Shown here one piece after another: positions 20,129 through 28,957 of a stretch of 64,000 nucleotides of DNA. Both the position numbers and the translations under genes were made by a program. The DNA lies in assembly GCA_014529385.2 (NCBI GenBank), contig CM043961.1:14152978-14216977 (forward strand), read 5' to 3'. The notes beneath the pieces are model-generated. The model made no database searches and had not been told where the DNA came from. It saw only the letters and a program-made list of their open reading frames with translations. How positions within the stretch are numbered: the stretch's first letter is position 1; each line of letters opens with the position of its first letter. Source of the DNA: Adiantum capillus-veneris (lineage: Eukaryota; Streptophyta; Polypodiopsida; Polypodiales; Pteridaceae).

Positions 20129-21044
20129 TTAGAAGTAGCCCTGAGCAGTGATTGACTCATTTGGTGCTACCCACCCTATCACCTTTTGTTGATGTTGAAC
20201 TTGTGCTTCATGTATCCAAACTGGGTCTTTGACTTTGATGTGCTCTTTGGATACCAACACTTGGTTGACATTCTTTGGCTTCTTCCTAATGCTTTGATGT
20301 GATGGAAACTTTGGTTGATAAAATTTGTGCTTTAGTTTCCATTGCATTGTCGATGGATTGGCTCTTGATGCAGAGGCTTTGCAGGAATTTTGATGTAGGC
20401 TCATTGAAGGTAAAGTCCTCTTGTGAGGTTGATATATTTTAATTTTTCCCTTAGCTTTACCTCTTTTTGCAATGCTTGGTTGCTCCTTTTTTGCATTGAC
20501 TTGAGGTGTTTTTGGGGTTTTTGATGGTGTTGTTGCTGAATATTTTCCTTGTGGTTGAAAGAAGATGTTCCTCCAACATTCTATCAGGATCAGACTCTCT
20601 TTGATATGATGGGAGTCAATTATGTGGAAAGTATCCTTATACTCCATGGTACTCAACTTGAGTACAGCTTCTGCCACTCCAAAGCTAGGAATCGGCATTT
20701 TTGAGCTTGTGTACACTATTTTCTCTAGCTCTTTGATTGGTGGCTTACCCATCATGATCCACTTTGTGTAAGTCATTAGATTTTTTGTTGCTTTTGGATC
20801 TATCACAGCTGAACATGTGATTTTGAGTCCTGTTTCTTTGCATATGCTAAATTTGATCATCGTAGGAGAAAATCGATCTTCTTCTTTGTCTGTGTTCTTC
20901 TTTTGATCTTGAATTTTTTGAACATTTGACGTTAAACATTTGTGCTTTTTCTGTAGTTGACTTCTTTGAAACAGCTTCTGGCAATTCTTCATGTATGTTA
21001 ATGATGACATATTCTCGTGGTTTTTCTGCTTCCTTCATTTTCAC
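20129..21044 (-). pseudogene. RE-A second protease-like ORF, degenerate
   Basis: The layout parallels RE-1 PR2: an N-terminal charged part, then KITCSAVIDPKATKNL where the active-site DSGA would be (reads DPKA, so catalytically dead), then LILIECW in place of LLLGQPW, then a basic tail with IHEA, VLVSK and WVAPN repeats. The 5' part (20847-21044) is in a different frame from the main ORF. It follows the gag-protease linker directly, so RT-RNase H-integrase were deleted while this ORF remained. Confidence 0.6.
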
Positions 21045-21110
21045 TTTATCCTTATACTTTAAACGTAGTTATCTGTTTTACATTTTCTGCTTTCACACTC
21101 ACAAACTTCA

Positions 21111-21359
21111 TTAGCTTCCTTCAACACCTTTATTGTAAATAAGGGAATCATTGCAAAATTTAGTCAGGGTCACCTCATTCACACACACATCAAGAGTCAC
21201 CAGTATTTGATCCCATCCAAAGGGTTCAAATAACTCCTGTGGAAAAGGCTCTCGAATATATGTCTCATCTTCTACTGAGCGCTCTAGGATGCAATATTCC
21301 TTTCTAATATTTACACTCTCAGGAGCTCCATACATCCAAATATGCACTTTGCTTTCCAA
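21111..21359 (-). pseudogene. RE-A gag-protease linker, fragment left of the RE-B insertion
   Basis: It contains VEDETYIREPFPQELFEP and WDQILVTLDVC, clear homologues of VIEDETYIREPFPED and ILATLDVC in the RE-1 gag ORF (about 2550-2640). It is the continuation of the protease fragment at 45040-45345, separated by the RE-B insertion. Confidence 0.75.
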
Positions 21360-22024
21360 ATCATTTGTGGAGTTTAAGTCTTCCCCCCGGTGTCGTGTTA
21401 AAAGAGCAACCTTCTCTTCATTGAAAAATTTATGAGTGAGTGAGAATAGCTCAATTCCATAGTGTCATAACCATATTAGTGCCACACTTTCTCTTGAAGA
21501 AAGGCTGAAGTCTTGCCTCATCTTCTCTCTCCATTAAGGTGGTGGCAATTGCTCTCATGTAAGATATATGTTGCTAGTTTTTCTTTCATTTTCATATCTA
21601 GTCCAATACTTGTCTTTAACTCCTTCTCTATCTCCCATTGTTTATATTTATACCACCACCACATGTAGATCTATCTCTAATTCCATCTTTACTCCTCCTT
21701 TCATCTCTCTTGTTGTGTCCTAATCGTTTCATTGAAAGGTATTCAAGCAGCAATCTTATCAATGTAAGGAGCACAACCTTCTTGTGGGAAACAATTATGT
21801 GCACAAGGTTAGTAACCATATCATCATCTTTCACAAGCACCTCTCTCTCTTAAGGTTCTCATTCTCTTTCACAAACTCTAGAATCTCCTTGCTACAGGTA
21901 CTTCTCTCCCCGTAGTATCCTTATTGCCTATGGGCAACAATAGGGCTTGGGAGAGAAACTCTCTTCTTCTTCTCCTTTCACTTCTTTCACACCTTTATCT
22001 TTGAACATACTAATTATATCATCG

Positions 22025-22249
22025 ATGAATAACCATAATCCACATAGAGGCGATTTCTTTCATTTCCATTCTATGCAATCTATTAGGGTCAACATTTGGA
22101 TTAGTCGAAAGATTCACTTTCAACAACGCATAGTGTTTCTATTTGGTCCTGAAAGGCTCAACGAAATACTTCTCTCACCAGATCCCATCATACTACCTAT
22201 TATTGACTATAACTTCTCTTTTGATGTGAGTGTGGTTATTTTATTATGA
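22025..22249 (+). CDS. Paired small protein A in the RE-B 5' LTR (74 aa)
   Basis: Start chosen at ATG 22025 because the RE-C homologue also begins with Met-Asn-Asn. The core is RVNIWISRK, then QQRIVFLFGPERL, then DPIILPIIDY, ending in a beta-strand-like FDVSVVILL. The same motifs occur in protein B that follows and in the two small ORFs of RE-C, so these form one family. The stop overlaps the next start as ATGA (22246-22249), a layout that favours coupled translation. The copy in the 3' LTR (44409-44633) is also open, with four or fewer amino-acid differences. Unknown function; no membrane segment or signal peptide. It does not resemble gag, pol or env. Confidence 0.65.
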   Translation: MNNHNPHRGDFFHFHSMQSIRVNIWISRKIHFQQRIVFLFGPERLNEILLSPDPIILPIIDYNFSFDVSVVILL

Positions 22250-22458
22250 ATCAAGAGGATTTGTACTCACAACTAATCCCCATCGCTAGACAAAACATAT
22301 ACATTATAGTAAGCAAAAATCTACAGTTCCAAAGAGCAATCCGTAGCTTATTTGGACAACAAAGATTAAATATCATTAACTCATCCATTAACCCTTTTAT
22401 CCTACCCATGATACAATATGATCGTAATCTCGATGTTTTCATTTTTGTTTTGTTCTGA
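22246..22458 (+). CDS. Paired small protein B in the RE-B 5' LTR (70 aa)
   Basis: It starts inside the stop of protein A (ATGA overlap). Core motifs are IARQNIYIIVS, FQRAIRSLFGQQRL and INPFILPMIQYD, ending LDVFIFVLF. It is homologous to protein A and closer still to the RE-C small ORF at 30895-31107 (PIARQ...IRR.FG..RLN, then SINPFILPMI). The 3' LTR copy (44630-44842) is open with about four substitutions. The ORF lies downstream of the expected LTR promoter, so it would sit in the 5' leader of the element transcript, before gag. Confidence 0.65.
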   Translation: MNQEDLYSQLIPIARQNIYIIVSKNLQFQRAIRSLFGQQRLNIINSSINPFILPMIQYDRNLDVFIFVLF

Positions 22459-22655
22459 CTATCTTTCATGAGTTCTCTCCATCACGTGTGTGTTTGTAAG
22501 GAAAAGTGAGCGGCTTCTTTGGCTACATTTCTTCTTTAGCCCTAGAAGCTATGTTATCTACATCTTAGCTCTTTCTCATAACCCTTGAGCTTCCTCACAA
22601 ACTCTCACAGCAAGAGGCCCAGTGCCTTCCTGGCAAGACCGCCTACTTCTTGACA

Positions 22656-22708
22656 TATTTTTGGTGAACCTGACGCGAAACTGCCAGGGTGAGATTTTGT
22701 GCGTAACC
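22656..22708 (+). promoter_or_regulatory. RE-B leader with probable primer-binding site
   Basis: The first bases after the LTR are TATTTTTGGTGAACCTGACG. A site beginning TGGTGAACC at 22662 is in the right place for a tRNA primer, but I cannot name the tRNA. Confidence 0.45.
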
Positions 22709-23404
22709 ATGGGTGATCATGTTGAGCAACAGGGTATGCATTTTTACCCAACAACAATGCTAATGTTTCAAGCATTTGCAATGTTCATGCAACAACAACA
22801 TGCTTCTGAAAGAAGGGAGATTTCAGCAACGAAGTCCATACAAGCGATCGTCAACAGAATGGATCAGTTCAATGGCAAAGATGTAACCAAGTAGTTACGT
22901 GAGTATGTGAAAGAGATGGTGCTACATCGCATATCAGAAGGTGAGATGATTTAAAGCTTTGAGCTAGTTGTTGCTCCAGAAATTAGGGAGCATTATACGG
23001 CAATTAAAGATGGGCATGGGAGAAATTGGGAAGAGCTCAAAGCTTTGAGCTAGTTGTTGCTCCAGAAATTAGGGAGCATTATAGGGCAATTAAAGATGGG
23101 CATGGGAGAAATTGGGAAGAGCTCAAAGCTTTGAGCTAGTTGTTGCTCCAGAAATTAGGGAGCATTATAGGGCAATTAAAGATGGGCATGGGAGAAATTG
23201 GAAAGAGCTCAAAGTAGCTTTAAAGGAGGAATATTTCATGGAGGACTCGGAGAGAGTGACCAAAAGGACATGCTTAGAATGGGTAGTCAAGACAAAGCAA
23301 GGACTATCAATAACAGAGCTACTTAGGGAATTTGAGCGGCGCTATGCACAACTCACCAGGACAGAAAGGGCCACACTAGATGCAGAGAAGAAGGGACAAG
23401 ATGG
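22709..23404 (+). pseudogene. RE-B gag, N-terminal remnant
   Basis: ATG 22709 opens a frame with a Met/Gln-rich start and NRMDQFNGKDVTK, ending at a TAG. A second stop and a triplicated 86-bp segment (22955-23212) disrupt the frame further. The last part (RTCLEWVVKTKQGLSITELLREFERRYAQL in sense, split here as RTCLEWVVKTKQ and LREFERRYAQL) looks like a gag capsid end. It is cut at 23404 by RE-C and continues at 37582. Confidence 0.6.
22955..23212 (+). repeat. Three tandem copies of an 86-bp gag segment
   Basis: Units start at 22955, 23041 and 23127, each beginning AGCTTTGAGCTAG, and are nearly identical. Since 86 is not a multiple of three, each extra copy shifts the gag frame. The high identity suggests a recent event. 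Confidence 0.9.
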
Positions 23405-25395
23405 TGAGAGCGGATTTTTTGACATGGGGCTCAACTCAAGGCTCCCACCAGACAACCACTCCGTGAGACCCTACACACGCATATTTCTTAGGGGCACCAC
23501 CCTCTTTTATGGAGAAAGAAAGAAACCAAAACAAACCATATACAACACACACACACACACGCACACACTCACACCTTCCTTATGTGCTTCAGTACAAAAT
23601 GCCCTTCAACCATTCAACACACACTCCTTAAGCAATCCCTTTGAACACTGCACAAACTCACATGCAAAGATTGACCTTCACCATATTAGTGCTCATATAA
23701 TTCTAAGAAAAGAAAGCACAAAACCTCAAAACTCAAAACACCATAATGCACAAATACTTGACAACTCCTTTCCTTTCCCAAAAGAAGAGACTACTTACAC
23801 ACATAAGGCGGCGTGCATAGAGAGCTCTTCTCCATCTATGCAGCCCCAAGACTTACTTACACACAACATAAGGAGAGAAGCCAAGCAAATAGACACCATG
23901 GTGCACAAAAACTTTCTCAACAAACAAGCAACCCAATGAGCACAAAATATGAGAAGCTGCCAAGATAGGCTTACCAATTTTACATGCGTTTAGAGCAAAA
24001 GTGTGACGACGACACCCCAATTGCAACAATTTGTTGATCAAACCATGAGATAGATCATTGAACTTGATATCCTTGCTCTCATATAGAATCTACAATCCTT
24101 ATTTAGGGATGAGTATGATAAGAGAAATGTTTGCAAGAGAATGGTAGCAATAGCATATTGATGCTCTCTCTATGGTGCCGCTTATGATAGCGAGCTTAGG
24201 AAATGGATAGGGAGACAAGAGGAGAGAGAGATTAGGGCTTCCCTAACCTTAGAGGAGCTTATTTGCAGCAATGGAGTAGGTGTGTGTTTTTGTGCTTGCC
24301 AAAGGGCCTTTTTATAGCTGTACAAGACCTTGGGTTAGGTTAAACTTGACTAGGGTAGGTAATTAACCATAGTTAGGTTCCCTTTTGACCATTCCTTCAA
24401 TTATGCAAATAAGGGACTTATTTTTTCATTAAAAATAGCCTTTTAGGTCGTGGAGGCTCCATAAGGGTTGATAATGTATGTGGGCCCCACCATGATGTCC
24501 CTCCAGTGGCCCTTGTAGAGTGTCCCCATCCTGTTTGTTGTGTCTCTGGAAGCATCTTGAGCCGACCCCTCCACATGCAAGTGGTTTTTAACTCCCCATT
24601 GGTATTTTAGAATGTTGGAGAAGTCAAGAAAACTTTTCACTTTTGTGGTTTACCTGATTGTAACTTTGACCTGCAGTAATAGTGTCCGCAGCACCTTGTT
24701 TTCACCATAACTTTCAGCCTGTAACTCAGAATTGGGTGCTGTAAAAGGCAAAGTTGACCTTCTCAAAGTGTTTAAGCTGATTTTGGAGTGTTCCTCAAGT
24801 ATACCCATGAGATAAAGCGTTCAAGATGCATCCAAAACACCTTTTGAACCAAGTCTCCTTGTAGGGGGCCCTTTAACATGCATCCAAGGTGTAGCATGCT
24901 TTTTCAAAAGGGAATCCACCTTAAACAAATGAGGTAGGCTCCAATAAAGTTTGATTTATTAGGGATATACATTATATTTAAGATTTGTTGACCAACACAA
25001 GTAAATGATCCAAGACTTGGGTCACATAGTGGTGGGGAAGGGAAGGCCTACAAGGTTAACCCTACCCTTGAGAGAAGATGGGTAAGATAAGTGCCCATAA
25101 ATTATTTATTTACAAATTATGGGATGTAGATAGCTATTTCAATTAGTAAAGGTAATTAGTTAAAATAATATACAGTAAAAAACTAGGAGAGTAGAATTAA
25201 GTTTACTATTTACATTTAGCATGAAGAGAGAAATATGATGTAAATGCATAAAGATCTAAGAAGGGTAAGGTGTTTGTATGGAAAAAGGCTATTGCGGAAA
25301 GAGAGAATGTACACTAGGTTAAAACTTTGATAAAAAATATATACATTTGAGTAGAAATGTAGTGCAAATGCAAGGTTACCATTTAACGCTACTCA
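23405..25395 (-). repeat. RE-C 3' LTR
   Basis: 1991 bp; on the plus strand it begins TGAGAGCGG and ends CTACTCA. On the minus strand a TATAAAAA box lies at 24309-24316, about 1.08 kb into the LTR. A CA microsatellite lies at about 23548-23571. Confidence 0.92.
24309..24316 (-). promoter_or_regulatory. TATA box in the RE-C LTR
   Basis: Minus-strand GCTATAAAAAGGCC; the same box is present in the 5' LTR near 36493. RE-B has a similar CTATAAAAAGGGC at 43780. Confidence 0.6.
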
Positions 25396-25399
25396 TATT

Positions 25400-25413
25400 A
25401 GCCCTCCCCCTTC
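25400..25413 (-). promoter_or_regulatory. RE-C polypurine tract
   Basis: Minus-strand AAGGGGGAGGGCTA lies just before the 3' LTR. Confidence 0.75.
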
Positions 25414-25550
25414 ATCTAGGATCATTCATGCTCCTAGATGAAACAAAAGAGTTTTTTCTTTCTTTTTCTTTTTCTTTTTTTCTTGTTTTTCTAAAAAAAA
25501 GGAGGAGTGATATACACTCTTTTACTCCATTAGACCTGCTTTTCATTACC

Positions 25551-28500
25551 TCAATCCCATAAATCGGAGATGGGAGGGTTGCCTTGGGTATGTTGAGATT
25601 CCAAGGCTGGTTCTTCTTTGCACATCAAAGCTTTAAAAATAGGTGGAGCATTTGCCAAGCCGAAGGGAGACATGCCAATTTGAAGCTTAGACGATGTAGG
25701 TAGATGACTTCCTATCAACGGATTGATACGTTGAAAGTAGGGCTTTAATCTCCATCCATTGACTCTGGTCTTGTGGAGTTTTCCTGATAAATCTGCTAAT
25801 CTGTAACTACCATTCCCAAACTTTGTTTTTATCATAAAAGGTCCCTCCCATCTTTGCAAAAACTTTTTGTCAAGTCGAGTATCAAGTCGGTTATCATAGC
25901 GAAGAACCAACATACCTTCCTTCAATCCTTTCCCCTTGAGCTTCTTGTTGATTTTGTCCCTTTGGCTTGTGGCTTGGGCAATGTAATAGTCGATGGACTC
26001 TTCTCTATCAAGCTCAAGTCGTTGAAGATCTAAAATTCTTTCCTGCAAAGCTTCTTTTGGCCTCTTTGCTCCCCGTGAGAGAATGCGTAGGCTTGCAATC
26101 TCCACCTCAATAGGAAGGAGTGCCTCCTGTCCATATACCAAATGAAAAGGAGTGAATTGAGTGGATACCTTGAAAGATGTTCTGTATGCCCATAGAGCTG
26201 CGGTCAAATGACGATCCCAGTCATTTGGTCGATCTGCAACCTGCTTAGAAATGATCTTACATATCATTCCATTCACCTTTTCAACCAACCCATTGCACTG
26301 AGGGTAGTAAGGTGTAGAATGCAAATGTTTGACTTTTAACTTTGTCAAAAGATTACCTAGGAGATCTGCTCTAAACCCTGGACCACGATCTGACAAAATC
26401 TCTAATGGTGTGCCGAATCTACTGCATATGTGATCAAAGATAAATTTTGATACCTCCTCGGCTGTAATTCGTGTTGTACTTGCTGCCTCCGCCCATCGTG
26501 TCATGTAATCTACTCCCACAATGATGAAGACCTTCCCGGTAGATGTGCGAGGTAAGGGGCCTATTGCATCCACACCCCACTTCTCAAAAGGACCATACGC
26601 AATTATTGGAACTCGAGGTTTGTAAGTGAGTCGTCGATCTCCAGCAATCTGACAACCTTTGCAAGACTTACACCAATGCTGGACATCACGGTGTAGACTT
26701 GGCCAAACAAACCCAGCTTGCAAAATCTTCCTATTTGTAATATCATGAGAAAAATGACCCCCATAGACATCATCATGGAATGAAAAGAGGATTCTCTCTA
26801 TTTCTTGAATAGAGGGCACCCTTCTTAGCACCAAATCTTTCCCTTTATGATACAGATCATCTCCTATGAGTTGGTAAGGAGTTGCTTTTTTTACCAACCT
26901 ATGCCTTTGCACTTTATCCAAGTGTTTAGGGCACTCACCAGTTTGGAGGAAAAATATGATGTCCTTCAATTCCTCTTGGCCTTGGTACTTTGGTTCGTAG
27001 AGCTTCACACCTCCCACCATGATCTGAAGTTTCTCATTGGCGAGATAATCTGCTTCCTTGTTGAGGGTTCTCACAACATGCTGTACCTGTGTAGCTTCAA
27101 AGTTCTTTATCAAAGCTTTCACCTGTCTAAGCCACTCCACTAGAGTAGGGTTCTTGCACTTCCATATCCCTTGGATTTGTCTAATAACTAGTAAGGAATC
27201 ACCTCTTATTATAGGTCTTTCGATGCCAAGTTTTTTGCATTCTTCAAGCCCCAACTTTAAGGTGACATACTCAGCCTCATTATTAGAATGAACATTTTCC
27301 AAGGTGATACCTTTCTTAACAAGAACTTCCCTTTGTGGACTTAGAATAAGAACCCCCCCTGCTGCCTGATCGTGTTGTCGTCGGTAAGCTCCATCAAAGC
27401 ACAAAATGTGTGCATTGTCCATCTCCTCCTCATTATTTTGTGGTGTAGCTTTGTCTCCTGCCTTTGGTGACTCTTTCCTTTCTCTCACTTTGTATGTGAG
27501 AATGTCTGCAAGACCTGTCCTTGTGCTATCTTCCACAAGAAAAGTGTATTCGAACTCTTGAAGTTCTAGAACCCATTTGGCTATCCTAGATGAGAGGCTC
27601 ATGTGTTGCACAACATATGGTAAATTGTTTTCCATGGTGAGAATGACAAATGGTGCAGGTAAGAGATATGATCGGAACTTTCTTACTGCAAACATAATTG
27701 TGAATACCACCTTCTCCATATTGGTGTAGCCCTTCTCTGCAGCGGTCATGACTTTGCTTGCAAAGTATACTGGCCTCATGTAGCATGTTTTTGGGTCTTT
27801 TTGCATGAGAACTACACCGATGGCCTCCATTCCTACACTTGGCGTGATGTAATATGTATCCTTTGGATTTGGTGGCATTATTGTTGGAAGAGAGTTGAGA
27901 ATACCCTTTACTTCAGTAAAGCATAATTCGTGTTCCTCTCTCCATTCAAATGTGGGTTTGTTTGCTAGCTTGTGCAAAGGTGCAATAGCTTCCGCTAGAA
28001 GGTGAATGAAACGAGACATGTACCTTACTTTGTGGTTGAAAGTCATGAGCTCCTTGGTTGTCGTTGGTGGTTGTAGTGACAAGAGAGCATTTACTTTTGA
28101 TGGATCCACTTGAATTCCTTGCAAAGAAACCACATGACCTAGCAATACCACTTGTGACTCTGCAATGTGACACTTCTCAGGATTAAGCTGTCCCCCAAAT
28201 TGATGAAGCCTCCTAAGCCCCTCCTCAACTTTTTGGCAATGAAGTCTTTGGCTACTATAGATACAGAAGTCATCCATAAAAACCCTAATTGACTTTCCAA
28301 AGAAGGGCTGAAAGACAAGAGTTGTAAACCTTATAAAGGTACTAGGAGCATTTGTGAGCCCAAATGGCATCACTCTATAGGCGAAGCAACCCCAAGGTGT
28401 GATGAAAGTGGTTTTTAACTGATCTTCTTCTGCTATTCTGATTTGAAAATACCCTGAATACCCATCACACACTGTGTAACATTCATAGCCCGCTACTTCG

Positions 28501-28886
28501 TTTAAGATTTTATCTTGGAAAGGAAGAGGAAAATGATCCCTCTTTGTTGCAGCATTGAGCGGTTTGTAGTCAACATAGACCCTCCATTTTCCGTTCTTTT
28601 TAGGGGTTACTACAATTGGGGACACCCACTCAGAGTTAGACACAGGGTAAATGAAACCAGCTTTGAGGAGTCGGTTAACCTCTGTCAAAAGTGCCTCTTG
28701 TTGTATTTTTCCTAGGCGCCTTAGCTTTTGAGCCACAGGTTTAGTACCTGGTTTTAATTCTATGCCATGCTCTATAACATCCACACCTCTAATTTGTGAG
28801 TAATCAGTGATAAACAAATTGGGATACCTCTTGAGCATATCAATGTAGGACCGCTTCTCCTCAGGGGTAAGATCTTTTGCAAGCAT
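25551..28886 (-). CDS. RE-C pol: RT, RNase H, second RNase H, integrase
   Basis: A 1111-residue ORF from ATG 28886, without internal stops. Domains in order: RT (MPFGLTNAPSTF and the catalytic variant FMDD at about 28270-28285), RNase H, then a second RNase H (LCFDGAYRR, NNEAEYVTLKLGL, GDSLLVIRQ, LNKEADYLAN, holding the D-E-D type residues), then integrase with an HHCC zinc module and a core reading GVDAIGP, LSDRGPGF and NGLVEKVN, with D-X35-E between the last two. The frame is open upstream to 29051, so it overlaps the gag end by about 94 nt in the -1 frame; a gag-pol frameshift is likely. The last 40 residues include a stray RT-like motif. Likely functional or nearly so. Confidence 0.92.
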   Translation of the reverse strand: MLAKDLTPEEKRSYIDMLKRYPNLFITDYSQIRGVDVIEHGIELKPGTKPVAQKLRRLGKIQQEALLTEVNRLLKAGFIYPVSNSEWVSPIVVTPKKNGKWRVYVDYKPLNAATKRDHFPLPFQDKILNEVAGYECYTVCDGYSGYFQIRIAEEDQLKTTFITPWGCFAYRVMPFGLTNAPSTFIRFTTLVFQPFFGKSIRVFMDDFCIYSSQRLHCQKVEEGLRRLHQFGGQLNPEKCHIAESQVVLLGHVVSLQGIQVDPSKVNALLSLQPPTTTKELMTFNHKVRYMSRFIHLLAEAIAPLHKLANKPTFEWREEHELCFTEVKGILNSLPTIMPPNPKDTYYITPSVGMEAIGVVLMQKDPKTCYMRPVYFASKVMTAAEKGYTNMEKVVFTIMFAVRKFRSYLLPAPFVILTMENNLPYVVQHMSLSSRIAKWVLELQEFEYTFLVEDSTRTGLADILTYKVRERKESPKAGDKATPQNNEEEMDNAHILCFDGAYRRQHDQAAGGVLILSPQREVLVKKGITLENVHSNNEAEYVTLKLGLEECKKLGIERPIIRGDSLLVIRQIQGIWKCKNPTLVEWLRQVKALIKNFEATQVQHVVRTLNKEADYLANEKLQIMVGGVKLYEPKYQGQEELKDIIFFLQTGECPKHLDKVQRHRLVKKATPYQLIGDDLYHKGKDLVLRRVPSIQEIERILFSFHDDVYGGHFSHDITNRKILQAGFVWPSLHRDVQHWCKSCKGCQIAGDRRLTYKPRVPIIAYGPFEKWGVDAIGPLPRTSTGKVFIIVGVDYMTRWAEAASTTRITAEEVSKFIFDHICSRFGTPLEILSDRGPGFRADLLGNLLTKLKVKHLHSTPYYPQCNGLVEKVNGMICKIISKQVADRPNDWDRHLTAALWAYRTSFKVSTQFTPFHLVYGQEALLPIEVEIASLRILSRGAKRPKEALQERILDLQRLELDREESIDYYIAQATSQRDKINKKLKGKGLKEGMLVLRYDNRLDTRLDKKFLQRWEGPFMIKTKFGNGSYRLADLSGKLHKTRVNGWRLKPYFQRINPLIGSHLPTSSKLQIGMSPFGLANAPPIFKALMCKEEPALESQHTQGNPPISDLWD
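25621..25676 (-). repeat. RT-motif echo at the C-terminus of RE-C pol
   Basis: Near its end the pol ORF reads GMSPFGLANAPPIFKALM, resembling the RT motif MPFGLTNAPSTF of the same protein. The nucleotide match to RE-C's own RT is weak, so it is not a recent copy of it. Confidence 0.6.
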
Positions 28887-28957
28887 CCTCTCAAAGTCTT
28901 CAAAGTGCTTGTGGTCACCTTTGTCATTCTTTGTTTGCTCCTTTGTTGGGTCAACCT

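Larger units (their letters stand above)
21391..22655 (+). repeat. RE-B 5' LTR with internal 0.9-kb deletion
   Basis: After TGTCGTG the sequence jumps to the point that corresponds to 43790 in the 3' LTR, so about 905 bp of U3, including the TATAAAAA box seen at 43780, is missing. The remainder aligns to the end. It carries the paired small ORFs at 22025-22458. Confidence 0.88.

Noticed and set aside
22662-22680. Assigning a tRNA to the RE-B primer site (and to RE-C at 31428-31455)
   Set aside because: The sites are in the right place but I could not match them to a tRNA 3' end from memory, so no assignment is made.
23112-23939. 275-residue ORF on the + strand
   Set aside because: It starts in the gag repeat of RE-B and runs through the insertion point into the RE-C LTR, so it is a junction artefact.
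24443-24640. 65-residue minus-strand ORF repeated at 36629-36826
   Set aside because: It is repeated only because both are RE-C LTR copies; differences between them do not suggest protein-level selection.
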